Source of the DNA: Nocardia jejuensis NBRC 103114
GTDB taxonomy: Bacteria; Actinomycetota; Actinomycetes; Mycobacteriales; Mycobacteriaceae
Length of the DNA stretch: 64,000 nucleotides
NCBI RefSeq assembly: GCF_001613145.1
Contig: NZ_BDBU01000048.1
Span: 58,089-122,088, forward strand
Direction: 5' to 3'
Shown: piece after piece, positions 52,066 through 61,294 of the stretch
Layout: the number at the start of each line of letters is the position of its first letter
Numbering within the stretch: position 1 is the first letter of the stretch
Program-made: the position numbers and the translations under genes
The notes under the pieces: generated by a model
Told to the model about the DNA's origin: nothing
Database searches by the model: none
What the model saw: the letters and a program-made list of their open reading frames with translations, nothing else

Positions 52066-52107
52066 CGCTTACACGCGAGAGCGAGTGCACCCGGTAAGTT
52101 CGAATCC

Positions 52108-54108
52108 GTGACCGGCCGCATCGCCATCGATGACACCGCCCCCGCGATTGCCGGCGGACGGCCGTTCAAGGCCGTGGTCGGGGAGGTGTTTCCCGTCCGT
52201 GCGGTGGTGTGGCGCGAAGGGCACGAGGGGGTGGCGGCGACGCTCGCGGTGCGCGCGCCCGGATCCTCGCGCACCCAGCGCATTCGCATGACCCCGGAGT
52301 ATCAGCCGGATGTGTTCAACGCCGTGTTCACACCCGGCGAGCCGGGCGCCTGGACCTATCGCGTCGAAGGCTGGGGCGATCCCATCGCCACCTGGCGCTC
52401 CGCGGTGGAGGTCAAGCTCGCGGTCGGGCAGAGCGCCGTCGACCTGGCCAACGATCTGGAGATCGGGGCGCGGCTGCTCGAGCGCGCCGCGCAGGCGGTG
52501 CCCAAGAAGCAGTGGGAGACACTGCATTCCGCCGCGCAGGCGCTGCGCAGCGACGCTCAGCTGCCCGCCCGGGTCGGCCCGGCCTTCGGCGCGGCGGTGA
52601 GCGAGATCCTGCGCGAGACCCCGCTGCGCGAATTGGTCACGCAGGGACCGCAATTCACCGTGCTGGTGGAGCGGCAGCGGGCGCTGTTCGGCGCCTGGTA
52701 CGAATTCTTCCCGCGCTCGACCGGCGGCCGGGACGCGAACGGCGATCCCGTGCACGGCACTTTCGCGACGGCCGCGGCGGACCTGCCGCGCATCGCCGCC
52801 ATGGGCTTCGACGTGGTCTATCTGCCGCCCGTGCATCCGATCGGCCGGGTGAACCGCAAGGGCCGCAACAACTCCCTCACCGCCGAGCCCTCGGATGTGG
52901 GTTCGCCGTGGGCCATCGGCGCGGCCGAGGGCGGCCACGACGCCATTCATCCCGATCTCGGCACCGAGGCCGATTTCACCGAGTTCGTCACGGCGGCTGC
53001 CGAATCCGGGCTGGAGGTGGCCTTGGATCTGGCGCTGCAGTGCGCCCCGGATCACCCGTGGGTGAGCGCGCATCCGGAATGGTTCACCACGCTGCCCGAC
53101 GGAACCATCGCCTTCGCCGAGAATCCGCCCAAGAAGTACCAGGACATCTACCCGGTCAATTTCGACAACGATCCGGACGGGCTGTACGCCGAGGTGCTGC
53201 GGGTGGTGCGGCACTGGATCGGGTTGGGCGTCAGCATCTTCCGCGTCGACAATCCGCACACCAAACCGGCCGACTTCTGGGAGTGGCTGATCGCGCAGGT
53301 ACGCCGCGAGCACCCGGACGTGATCTTCCTGTCCGAATCCTTCACCCGCCCGGCGCGCCTGTACGGACTGGCGCGACGCGGATTCAGCCAGTCCTACACG
53401 TACTTCACCTGGCGCACCCACAAGCACGAGATCACCGAGTTCGGACTGGAATTGGCGGCCAAGGCCGACGAGGCGCGGCCCAACCTGTTCGTCAATACGC
53501 CCGACATCCTGCACGAGAGCCTGCAGCACGGCGGCCCCGGCATGTTCGCCATCCGGGCCGTGCTGGCCGCGACCCTCGGACCGACCTGGGGGGTGTACTC
53601 CGGTTTCGAACTCTACGAGCATCAGGCGGTGCAGCCGGGCAGCGAGGAGTACCTCGACTCCGAGAAGTACGAACTGCGCCCGCGCGAGTTCGCCGCGGCC
53701 GCCGCGCGGGGTGAATCCCTGGAGCCGTGGCTGACCCGGCTCAACGAGATCCGGCGCGCGCATCCGGCGCTGCAGCAGTTGCGCTGCATCCACTTCCACC
53801 ACACGGACAACGACTCCGTGCTGGCGTTCTCGAAGTTCGATCCCACCACCGGGGATGCGGTCCTGGTCGTGGTGAACCTGAATCCGTTCGGCACCGAGCA
53901 CGCCATGGTGTCCCTGGATCTGCCGGCCATCGGCCGCGAATGGCACGACCGGCCGGTGGTGTTCGACGAGATCAGCGGCGAGGAATACCACTGGGGCCAG
54001 GCCAATTACGTTCGCCTCGACCCCGCGCGGGCGGTGGCCCACATCCTGGTACTGCCACCGGTTCCGGCCGCCGCGCGCACCGAACTCGCACACCGCAGGT
54101 CCCTGTGA
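52108..54108 (+). CDS. glgE: GlgE, maltose-1-phosphate maltosyltransferase
   Basis: The product is 666 residues of GH13 subfamily 3. GlgE extends alpha-1,4-glucan with maltosyl units from maltose-1-phosphate. The nucleophile is Asp381 in FRVDNPHTKP, the acid/base Glu410 in LSESFTRP, and the YQDIYPVNFDNDPDGL loop is typical of the family. GTG 52108 lies seven bases after TAAGTT, a leaderless start. glgB follows after a 187-bp spacer with 15-bp repeats. The TreS/Pep2 pathway that makes maltose-1-phosphate is not in the window. Confidence 0.96.
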   Translation: MTGRIAIDDTAPAIAGGRPFKAVVGEVFPVRAVVWREGHEGVAATLAVRAPGSSRTQRIRMTPEYQPDVFNAVFTPGEPGAWTYRVEGWGDPIATWRSAVEVKLAVGQSAVDLANDLEIGARLLERAAQAVPKKQWETLHSAAQALRSDAQLPARVGPAFGAAVSEILRETPLRELVTQGPQFTVLVERQRALFGAWYEFFPRSTGGRDANGDPVHGTFATAAADLPRIAAMGFDVVYLPPVHPIGRVNRKGRNNSLTAEPSDVGSPWAIGAAEGGHDAIHPDLGTEADFTEFVTAAAESGLEVALDLALQCAPDHPWVSAHPEWFTTLPDGTIAFAENPPKKYQDIYPVNFDNDPDGLYAEVLRVVRHWIGLGVSIFRVDNPHTKPADFWEWLIAQVRREHPDVIFLSESFTRPARLYGLARRGFSQSYTYFTWRTHKHEITEFGLELAAKADEARPNLFVNTPDILHESLQHGGPGMFAIRAVLAATLGPTWGVYSGFELYEHQAVQPGSEEYLDSEKYELRPREFAAAAARGESLEPWLTRLNEIRRAHPALQQLRCIHFHHTDNDSVLAFSKFDPTTGDAVLVVVNLNPFGTEHAMVSLDLPAIGREWHDRPVVFDEISGEEYHWGQANYVRLDPARAVAHILVLPPVPAAARTELAHRRSL

Positions 54109-54189
54109 CCGGCGAGCCCGGCTGCGGCGCAGGACATCCGGGGCCGGGCAGCCAACGGCGCGAGGCCGAGCATGAATCCCGCGCCACCG

Positions 54190-54265
54190 GGCGATTCGGC
54201 TCCGGGCGATTCGGCTCCGGGCGGACCGGCTCACGGCGAACCGGCTCACGGCGAACCGATTCCGG
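54190..54265 (+). repeat. Two 15-bp tandem repeats between glgE and glgB
   Basis: GGGCGATTCGGCTCC occurs twice in tandem and ACCGGCTCACGGCGA twice immediately after, in the 187-bp glgE-glgB spacer. In one frame they encode a five-residue period (PGDSA, HGEPA), but that frame does not join glgB. Confidence 0.8.
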
Positions 54266-54295
54266 CGCAGCGCGATTCGGCGGCAGAGGCTTCGC

Positions 54296-56452
54296 GTGAA
54301 CCCGCGCGACCTGCTGCTGCTGGCGGCGGGCACCCACCCCGATCCGCACACGGTGCTGGGGTCGCATTCACATCCGGACGGCACCGTGATCCGGGCCCTG
54401 CGCCCGCACGCGGACACCGTGCACGCCCGGATCGGCGAGACCGATCATCCGCTCGAACATGTGGCGCACGGGATCTTCGAGGGCACAGTGCCGTTCGAGG
54501 ACCTCTGGGACTACCGGATCGTCACCGCGTACCCGGGCGGTCGCACGGTGGTCGACGCGGACGGCTACCGCTTCCTGCCCACCCTCGGCGAACTCGACCT
54601 GCATCTGCTCGGCGAGGGGCGGCACGAACGGCTCTGGGACGTGCTGGGCGCGCGCCGCCGCCGCTACCCGTCCCTGGACGGCGAGGTCACCGGCACCTCG
54701 TTCGCGGTCTGGGCCCCGAACGCGCGCGGCGTCTCGGTCATCGGCGACTTCGACGGGTGGAGCGGCAATTCCGCGCCCATGCGGCGACTCGGCGGATCCG
54801 GGGTGTGGGAGGTGTTCCTGCCGGGCATCGGCCCGGGGGCCAAGTACAAGTACCGGGTGCACGGCGCGGACGGACGCACCGTCGACCACGCCGACCCGAT
54901 GGCGTTCGCGACCGAAACCCCGCCCGCCACAGCGTCCATCGTGACCGAGAGCCGATACCGCTGGGGTGACGAGCAGTGGCTGCGCGGGCGCGCGTCCCGC
55001 GATCCGGCGCGCTCCCCGACGAGTGTCTACGAGGTGCACCTGGGTTCGTGGCGACCCGGGCTCGGCTACCGGGAGCTCGCCACCGAACTGGCCGAATACG
55101 TTGCCGCCCAGGGTTTCACCCATGTGGAGCTGCTCCCGGTGGCGGAACATCCGTTCGGCGGCTCGTGGGGGTATCAGGTCACCTCGTACTACGCGCCGAC
55201 CGCCCGCTTCGGTTCCCCCGATGATTTCCGCGCCTTCGTGGACCGCCTGCACCAGGCGGGCATCGGCGTCATCCTGGATTGGGTGCCCGCGCACTTCCCG
55301 CGCGACGAGTGGGCCCTGGCCCGATTCGACGGCACCCCCCTCTACGAGCATCCGGACCCGCGCCGCGGCGAGCAACTCGACTGGGGCACCTACGTTTTCG
55401 ACTTCGGCCGGTACGAGGTCCGCAACTTCCTGGTCGCGAACGCACTGTTCTGGATCGAGGAATTCCACATCGACGGCCTGCGCGTGGACGCGGTCGCCTC
55501 CATGCTCTATCTGGACTACTCGCGCCCGGACTGGGAGCCGAACATCCACGGCGGCCGCGAGAATCTCGAGGCCGTGGCATTCCTGCAGGAGATGAACGCG
55601 ACGGTGCACAAGCATCACCCCGGCGTGCTCACCATCGCCGAGGAGTCCACCACCTGGCCGGGCGTCACCCGCTCCACCGATGTCGGCGGCCTCGGCTTCG
55701 GCATGAAGTGGAACATGGGCTGGATGCACGACACCCTGGGCTATCTCGGCCACGATCCGGTGCACCGCTCCTGGCACCACAACGAGATCACCTTCTCGCT
55801 CACCTACGCGTGGAGCGAGAACTATGTGCTGCCGATCAGTCACGACGAGGTGGTGCACGGCAAGGGCACGCTCTGGACCCGCATGCCCGGCGACGATTTC
55901 GCCAAGGCTGCCGGGGTGCGCGCGCTGCTCGCGTACATGTGGGCGCATCCGGGCAAGCAATTGCTGTTCATGGGACAGGAATTCGGCCAGTTCCGCGAAT
56001 GGGACCACGACCGCGGCCTGGACTGGCACGAGCTGGAGAATCCGCTGCATCGCGGGATCCAATCGCTGGTCGCCGCGCTCAACCGCCTGTACACCGCTCA
56101 TCCGGCCCTGTGGAGCCAGGACACCTCCCCCGGCGGCTACTCCTGGATCGACGCCGACGACAACGACAACAACGTGCTCTCGTTCCTGCGCTACGGCGGC
56201 GACGGGTCGGTCGTGGCCTGCGTCCACAACTTCTCCGGACGCCGGCTCGACGACTATCGCATCGGCCTGCCCGAAGTGGACTGCGCGGCATGGGAAGTGC
56301 TGCTGGACACCGACGCCGCGGCCTATGCCGGCAGCGGCATCGCGCGGGCGCCGGAGGTCGTCGTGGATGCCGAGTCCTGGCACGGCCGCGCGGTGTCGGG
56401 CACACTCACCCTCGCGCCGCACAGCGCGGTGTGGCTCGCACCGCGCGCCTGA
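54296..56452 (+). CDS. glgB: 1,4-alpha-glucan branching enzyme
   Basis: The product is 718 residues. An N-terminal CBM48-like module (residues 15-215) precedes the GH13 barrel: catalytic Asp398 in GLRVDAVASMLYLDYSR, Glu449 in LTIAEES and the final Asp in LPISHDEVVHGKG. It creates alpha-1,6 branches in glycogen or capsular glucan. The GTG at 54296 follows AGAGG by seven bases and gives a slightly shorter N-terminus than Rv1326c. It is the second gene of the glgE-glgB pair. Confidence 0.96.
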   Translation: MNPRDLLLLAAGTHPDPHTVLGSHSHPDGTVIRALRPHADTVHARIGETDHPLEHVAHGIFEGTVPFEDLWDYRIVTAYPGGRTVVDADGYRFLPTLGELDLHLLGEGRHERLWDVLGARRRRYPSLDGEVTGTSFAVWAPNARGVSVIGDFDGWSGNSAPMRRLGGSGVWEVFLPGIGPGAKYKYRVHGADGRTVDHADPMAFATETPPATASIVTESRYRWGDEQWLRGRASRDPARSPTSVYEVHLGSWRPGLGYRELATELAEYVAAQGFTHVELLPVAEHPFGGSWGYQVTSYYAPTARFGSPDDFRAFVDRLHQAGIGVILDWVPAHFPRDEWALARFDGTPLYEHPDPRRGEQLDWGTYVFDFGRYEVRNFLVANALFWIEEFHIDGLRVDAVASMLYLDYSRPDWEPNIHGGRENLEAVAFLQEMNATVHKHHPGVLTIAEESTTWPGVTRSTDVGGLGFGMKWNMGWMHDTLGYLGHDPVHRSWHHNEITFSLTYAWSENYVLPISHDEVVHGKGTLWTRMPGDDFAKAAGVRALLAYMWAHPGKQLLFMGQEFGQFREWDHDRGLDWHELENPLHRGIQSLVAALNRLYTAHPALWSQDTSPGGYSWIDADDNDNNVLSFLRYGGDGSVVACVHNFSGRRLDDYRIGLPEVDCAAWEVLLDTDAAAYAGSGIARAPEVVVDAESWHGRAVSGTLTLAPHSAVWLAPRA

Positions 56453-56619
56453 GGAACCCGCCCGCGAACCCAGCAGAGAAATCCGCTGCGCGCCCTGACA
56501 AGAACCTGCCCCTGGAATCGGGGGCGCGAATAGTCGGGTCTGCCGAGATCATCTGGAATGTAGTGGATTTGACACTGCGGCGTCGCACCCGAAGCTCTCC
56601 ACGATAGGAATAGATCTCT

Positions 56620-56832
56620 ATGAAGAAGTTCGGCACTTTCGCAATCGTCGCCGCCGCCGCGGCCGGCATCATGGGCGCCGGCGCCGGCCTGGCCGCCGCC
56701 GACAACGCTGTGTCCGTGCAGCCCGTCGTCGCCCCGGGTGAGCCCAACCCGGCCGGCACCGGCTCCTCGGACGTGCTCACCAACCTGGTGAAGACCCTCA
56801 CCAGCGGCAGCACCGGCACCCCGGCGAAGTAA
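56620..56832 (+). CDS. Small secreted protein
   Basis: The product is 70 residues. Residues 1-27 are a clear signal peptide (MKKFGTFAIVAAAAAGIMGA then Ala-Ala-Ala before Asp), leaving a mature peptide of about 43 residues rich in Val, Pro, Gly and Ser with no Cys. AGGAAT lies about ten bases before the ATG. Similar small exported proteins of unknown function are widespread in mycolic-acid actinomycetes. It has its own terminator. Confidence 0.75.
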   Translation: MKKFGTFAIVAAAAAGIMGAGAGLAAADNAVSVQPVVAPGEPNPAGTGSSDVLTNLVKTLTSGSTGTPAK

Positions 56833-56930
56833 CGAAAGACGCTCCCGAGGGCGAAGCGCGCCGGCGGGCCCGACCGCCCGCCGGATGCCGCACAGCGACC
56901 ACCGCATCGCCCCGGGTGCAGCGAAACACG

Positions 56931-56963
56931 CGCGCCCCCTTCCGGATTCCGGAGGGGGGCGCG
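56931..56963. terminator. Bidirectional terminator
   Basis: A 15-bp stem (CGCGCCCCCTTCCGG with CCGGAGGGGGGCGCG, one wobble) and an ATT loop lie between the secreted-peptide gene and the convergent thioredoxin-TPR gene. Confidence 0.85.
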
Positions 56964-56997
56964 TGCGTTGCGGCGGCGGGCGATGCCGCCCCGCCGA

Positions 56998-57903
56998 TCA
57001 GTACAGGGCGGCGGCCAGCTTGCGGCGCGCGGCCACCACGATCGGCTCGGCCGGATCGAACAGCTCGAAAAGCTCCAGCAGATGCGTGCGCACCCGGGTG
57101 CGATCATCACCGGCGGTGCGCTTGACCGCGGCGATCAGGCGATCGAACGCGGCATCGGGCTGCTGGTTGAACATCTCGATGTCCGCGGCGCCCAGGACGG
57201 CGTCCAGGTTCGCGGGATCGGCGTCGGCCGTGGCCTGCACCGCCGGGTCCAGTTCCTGCACCCGGGCGATGAACTGCACCTGCCGCAGCGCCGCCTTGGC
57301 TTCGACATTGGTGGGCTCGGCGTTCAGGATCGCCTTGTACGCCGCCTCCGCGGTCGCGAAGTCGCCACGCTCCAAGGCATCTTCGGCCGCCACGAAGCGC
57401 GGATCCTCCGGCGCCTCGGGCTCGGCGTCCTGGCCCTCGTCACCGCTCGCGCCCGGCAGCTTGCCGCGCACGGCGTCCACCACGGCACCCAGCCACTGGG
57501 TGACCTGCTCCTCGGGCTGATTACCGGTGAAGTCGGCGAGCGGCTGACCACCCGCCACCGCGATCACGGTGGGAATGCCCTGCACGCCGAACGCCTGCGC
57601 GATGCGCATATTGGCCTCGGCTTCGATGACCGCGAGGTCCCATTCACCGCCCGCGCTCACGACCAGGCGCTCGAGCAGCTTCACCAGCTCGACGCTGCCG
57701 GGGCTGCGCTGGGAGTAGAGGACCACCACGACCGGCAGCTGCGCGGAACGGCGCAGCACCTTGGTCTCGAAATCGGCTTCCGTGACAGCGAATTCGTCGG
57801 GCACGTTGGCCGCGACGGGAGGCTGCTTGAGGGCGGACAGATCCACTGCGCCGGACATTGCGGCGGCAGCGGCGGCAGAGGGGCGTCGTGCGGGTCGAGT
57901 CAC
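56998..57903 (-). CDS. Thioredoxin-fold/TPR protein (CnoX/Rv1324-like)
   Basis: The product is 301 residues. Residues 35-145 are a thioredoxin domain in which the active-site CxxC is replaced by RSPGS, so it is not a dithiol oxidoreductase. Residues 175-290 are TPR-like (DFATAEAAYKAILNAEPTNVEAK). This layout matches CnoX/YbbN, a chaperone-type holdase, and Rv1324. GTG 57903 fits the homologue's N-terminus (TRPARRP) and has CAGACT seven bases upstream. Both chaperone cysteines of the E. coli protein are absent. Confidence 0.83.
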   Translation of the reverse strand: MTRPARRPSAAAAAAMSGAVDLSALKQPPVAANVPDEFAVTEADFETKVLRRSAQLPVVVVLYSQRSPGSVELVKLLERLVVSAGGEWDLAVIEAEANMRIAQAFGVQGIPTVIAVAGGQPLADFTGNQPEEQVTQWLGAVVDAVRGKLPGASGDEGQDAEPEAPEDPRFVAAEDALERGDFATAEAAYKAILNAEPTNVEAKAALRQVQFIARVQELDPAVQATADADPANLDAVLGAADIEMFNQQPDAAFDRLIAAVKRTAGDDRTRVRTHLLELFELFDPAEPIVVAARRKLAAALY

Positions 57904-57916
57904 GAGTTCCAGTCTG

Positions 57917-58288
57917 TCACGAAGCGACGGCGGCGGGTGTCGCGGCTTGGCTCAGTTCACCGAGCTGACCGGTGCGCTCGGCCCAGCGCTCGAAGAAGAC
58001 CGAGGCGAACGGGATCACGGTCGAGACCAGGGCCAGCACGATGGTCTTGGCGGGCCATTCCAGCTCACGCGAGGCCAGCAGGCAGCTGATCGCGTATCCG
58101 ACGAAGATGACGCCGTGCAGCATGCCGAAGACCATCACGGGCCACGTGATCGGCCCGTCCGCGATGCCGAAGGTGTCGGCGCGCTTGAGCAAGGAACCGA
58201 TCAGCAGCAGCGCCCAGGACGGGGCCTCCAGAATTCCGAAGAACCGAACCCGCTTCGCGACCGTGCTGAGGTCGAAGAAATCACCCAT
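57917..58288 (-). CDS. Second DUF3817 membrane protein
   Basis: The product is 123 residues with three membrane helices (GILEAPSWALLLIGSLLKR, VFGMLHGVIFVGYAISCLL, TIVLALVSTVIPFASVFFE) and the FFERW signature shared with the DUF3817 protein at 31785. ATG 58288 is chosen because CACAAT lies seven bases upstream. It ends 14 bases before the thioredoxin-TPR start and may share its transcript. Function unknown. Confidence 0.83.
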   Translation of the reverse strand: MGDFFDLSTVAKRVRFFGILEAPSWALLLIGSLLKRADTFGIADGPITWPVMVFGMLHGVIFVGYAISCLLASRELEWPAKTIVLALVSTVIPFASVFFERWAERTGQLGELSQAATPAAVAS

Positions 58289-58364
58289 GGCCACCATTGT
58301 GCCCGAGGGACTACGACGCCACGTAGTGGAGGTGGTCACACCCGTGAGCACGGCACGCAGGACA

Positions 58365-58393
58365 AGGCCCCCGGCTCGACGAGCCGGGGGCCT
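58365..58393 (-). terminator. Terminator of the thiolase gene
   Basis: AGGCCCCCGGCTC and GAGCCGGGGGCCT form a perfect 13-bp stem with a GAC loop, 21 bases past the thiolase stop. Confidence 0.88.
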
Positions 58394-58413
58394 GTAGTCA
58401 TAGCAGATGCGAC

Positions 58414-59598
58414 TTACGCCACCCGGATGATCAGGGCGTCGCCCTGGCCACCGCCACCGCAGAGCGCGGCCGCGCCGACACCGCCGCCGCGACGCTTCAG
58501 CTCGAGCGCGAGGTGCAGCAGGATGCGGGCGCCGGACATGCCGAGCGGGTGGCCGATGGAGATGGCGCCGCCGTTGACATTGACCTTCGCCGGGTCGATG
58601 CCGAGCTTGCGGGTGGAGGCGATACCGACCGCCGCGAACGCCTCGTTGATCTCGACCAGATCCAGATCGGCGGGCGAGATCCCTTCGCGCGCACAGGCCT
58701 TCGCGATGGCGTTGGCGGGCTGATCCTGCAGGGTGGAATCCGGGCCCGCGACCACGCCGGCCGCGCCGATCTCGGCGATCCAGCTCAGGCCGAGTTCCTC
58801 GGCCTTGGCCTTGCTCATCACCACGACCGCGGCCGCGCCGTCGGAGATCTGCGAGGCGGACCCGGCGGTGATGGTGCCGTCCTTGCGGAAGGCCGGGCGC
58901 AGCTTGGACAGCGATTCGGCGGTGGTGTCGGCGCGAATGCCCTCGTCCTCGGCGAACAGCACCGGGTCACCCTTGCGCTGCGGGATGGCGACCGGGGTCA
59001 CCTCGTCCTCGAAGAGGCCGTTCTTCCAGGCCGCGGCGGCCTTCTGGTGCGAGGCGGCGGCGAAGGCGTCCTGCTCCTCGCGACTGACCGGCTCGGTGTC
59101 GTTCTTCTGCTCGGTCAGCAGGCCCATGGCCTGATCGGTGAAGATGTCGTGCAGGCCGTCGTAGGCCATGCTGTCGCGCAGGTTCACATCGCCGTACTTG
59201 AAGCCCTCGCGGCTCTTCTCCAGCAGATGCGGCGCGTTGGTCATGGATTCCTGGCCACCGGCCACCACGACGTCGTACTCGCCGGCCCGAATCAGCTGAT
59301 CCGCCATGGCGATCGCGTTGATTCCGGACAGGCACACCTTGTTGATGGTGAGCGCCGGGACGTCCATCGGAATGCCGGCGGCGACGGCGGCCTGCCGGGC
59401 CGGGATCTGGCCCGCGCCCGCGGCGAGCACCTGGCCCATGATCACGTAATCGACCTGCTCCGGCTGTACGCCGCCCTTCTCGAGGGCCGCCTTGATGGCG
59501 ATGCCACCGAGGTCGGAGCCGCTGAAACCCTTCAGCGAACCGAGCAGTCGCCCCACCGGGGTGCGCGCACCGGAGACGATGACGGAGGTGGTGGTCAC
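58414..59598 (-). CDS. fadA4: Acetyl-CoA C-acetyltransferase (FadA4-like thiolase)
   Basis: The product is 394 residues, the usual thiolase length. Cys89 in KVCLSG is the acyl-carrying nucleophile; the His is in GGAISIGHPLGMSG, and the second Cys in ALCGGGGQG. It condenses or cleaves acetoacetyl-CoA. GTG 59598 follows GAGG by six bases. Orthologue of Rv1323 by position. It is divergent from the methylmalonyl-CoA epimerase gene. Confidence 0.94.
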   Translation of the reverse strand: MTTTSVIVSGARTPVGRLLGSLKGFSGSDLGGIAIKAALEKGGVQPEQVDYVIMGQVLAAGAGQIPARQAAVAAGIPMDVPALTINKVCLSGINAIAMADQLIRAGEYDVVVAGGQESMTNAPHLLEKSREGFKYGDVNLRDSMAYDGLHDIFTDQAMGLLTEQKNDTEPVSREEQDAFAAASHQKAAAAWKNGLFEDEVTPVAIPQRKGDPVLFAEDEGIRADTTAESLSKLRPAFRKDGTITAGSASQISDGAAAVVVMSKAKAEELGLSWIAEIGAAGVVAGPDSTLQDQPANAIAKACAREGISPADLDLVEINEAFAAVGIASTRKLGIDPAKVNVNGGAISIGHPLGMSGARILLHLALELKRRGGGVGAAALCGGGGQGDALIIRVA

Positions 59599-59709
59599 GA
59601 TGAGCCTCGCTTACGTCGTTTGGGACCGCTCCGCCAACCATCGGAGCCGTACTCAAAGGTAACGTGCCGTGCCCCGCCTTCCTTCCGAGGGGCGCGCTAC
59701 CGTCGAAGC

Positions 59710-60180
59710 GTGAGCAACACCGAGAACACCGCATTCATCCCGACCGAATACATCCTGGCCGTCGATCACGTCGGCATCGCCGTTCCGGATCTCGATACGG
59801 CCGTCGCCTGGTACCGGGACAATCTCGGGATGGTGGAGACGCATCGCGAGGTCAACGAGGCCCAGGGCGTGCACGAGGCCATGCTGTCCGTGGTCGGCAC
59901 ACCGGAAGGTGCTGTCGCCCTGCAGTTGCTGGCTCCGATCAACGATGAGTCGACGATCGCGAAGTTCATCGACCGAAACGGGCCTGGCCTGCAACAGCTT
60001 GCCTACCGCGTCACCGATGTCGAGGCTGTCGCCACGCACTTGCGTGAACGGGGCTTGCGTTTGCTGTACGACGCTCCCCGCCCCGGAACCGCTGGTTCCC
60101 GCATCAATTTCATCCATCCCAAGGATGCTGGCGGTGTGCTGGTCGAACTCGTCGAACCAGCCGCGAAAACTACTCACTAG
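59710..60180 (+). CDS. Methylmalonyl-CoA epimerase
   Basis: The product is 156 residues of the vicinal oxygen chelate fold: VDHVGIAVPDLDTAVAWYRDNLG carries the first metal His, LQLLAP the next ligand, and GVLVELVEP the Glu. It interconverts the methylmalonyl-CoA epimers in propionyl-CoA metabolism. GTG 59710 has TACCGT six bases upstream, so a leaderless start is likely; longer frames overlap the thiolase. Homologue of Rv1322A, next to the thiolase as in M. tuberculosis. Confidence 0.92.
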   Translation: MSNTENTAFIPTEYILAVDHVGIAVPDLDTAVAWYRDNLGMVETHREVNEAQGVHEAMLSVVGTPEGAVALQLLAPINDESTIAKFIDRNGPGLQQLAYRVTDVEAVATHLRERGLRLLYDAPRPGTAGSRINFIHPKDAGGVLVELVEPAAKTTH

Positions 60181-60266
60181 TACCGTCGTTCAGCACCCTA
60201 AAGAGGCTGTAACAACATTCGCGGTCGGGTCACCATCAGTGGTCGGCAGGCTGTAGTTTGTGGGGC

Positions 60267-61241
60267 ATGTCGTCCACTGAGCCCGATCGTAATCGCTTCG
60301 TTGCACTGCCCTTTACCGTTGTGCGGAAGGGCTATGACCGTGACGAGGTGCGTAACTACTTCGACCGTTTCGATGCCGAGCTAAGGGTCACCGCGACCGA
60401 TCGCGATGCCGCCGCAGCCCAGGCCCGCAACCTGGCGGCCCAGTTGGAGGACGCCCGCGACGAGATCGACGAGCTCCGCAAGGAGGTCGACCGGCTTTCG
60501 GTGCCGCCGACCACCGCGGAAGGCATGTCGGACCGCATCTCGCGCATGCTGCGCCTGGCCTCCGACGAGGCTTCCGAGGTCCGCGCGCAGGCCCAGGCCG
60601 AGGCCGCCGAGATGATCTCGATCGCCGAGCAGCAGGCCACCGAGATGCGTGGGAAGTACGAATCGCTCCTGTCCGAGACCAAGGAAAAGCGCGAGGCGCT
60701 CGAGATCGAGTTCGAGCAGACCCTCTCGAACGCGCGCGGCGAGTCCGCCAAGATCGTCGAAGCCGCCAATGCCGAGGCCGACCGCCTCACCAAGGAGTCC
60801 GAGGCCAAGCGCAAGGCCACGCAGCAGGACTTCGAGGTCACCATGGCCGAGCGTCGTACCAAGCTGACCCGCGCGATGGAGGAGCTCGAGGCCACCAGCC
60901 GCGCCGAGGCCGCCCAGCGCATCAAGGACGCCACCGAAGAGGCCAACCGTCTCATCACCTCGGCGACCAACACCGCCGATCGCAAGATCGCGCACGCCAA
61001 GGAACTGGCCGAGGAGATGCGCGTGCTGCGCGGCCGCGTCCTGGCCCAGCTGCTCGGAATCCGTGGCCAGCTCGACTCGGTGCCGGCGATGCTCGCCGCG
61101 GTCAACCGCGAGAGCGAGCTGCTCGACGGCTCCCCCGACCAGCGTTCGCTGTCCAGCAAGGGCGGCCGCAAGGCCATCTCGGATTCCCGCGAAGACGACG
61201 CCGTCGACGAAGAGCGCGAGAACGCCGACATCTCGGGCTGA
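60267..61241 (+). CDS. DivIVA-domain coiled-coil protein
   Basis: The product is 324 residues. The N-terminus (FVALPFTVVRKGYDRDEVRNYFDRFDAEL) is the DivIVA lipid-binding domain, and residues 35-260 are an almost uninterrupted coiled coil rich in Ala, Glu and Arg (AEAAQRIKDATEEANRLI). It is a relative of Wag31 that probably scaffolds wall growth or membrane domains; it is longer and more Ala/Glu-rich than Wag31 itself. ATG 60267 is seven bases after TAGTTT. A strong terminator follows. Confidence 0.88.
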   Translation: MSSTEPDRNRFVALPFTVVRKGYDRDEVRNYFDRFDAELRVTATDRDAAAAQARNLAAQLEDARDEIDELRKEVDRLSVPPTTAEGMSDRISRMLRLASDEASEVRAQAQAEAAEMISIAEQQATEMRGKYESLLSETKEKREALEIEFEQTLSNARGESAKIVEAANAEADRLTKESEAKRKATQQDFEVTMAERRTKLTRAMEELEATSRAEAAQRIKDATEEANRLITSATNTADRKIAHAKELAEEMRVLRGRVLAQLLGIRGQLDSVPAMLAAVNRESELLDGSPDQRSLSSKGGRKAISDSREDDAVDEERENADISG

Positions 61242-61294
61242 CCGCCGACATCACGAGCTGACAACCCCGGCTGGGCGACACCCGCTATCCATTC

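Noticed and set aside
54172..54295. N-terminal extension of GlgB starting at ATG 54172
   Set aside because: The repeat-encoding frame is shifted by one base relative to glgB, and the GTG at 54296 has its own ribosome site. Kept only as a finding about the repeats.
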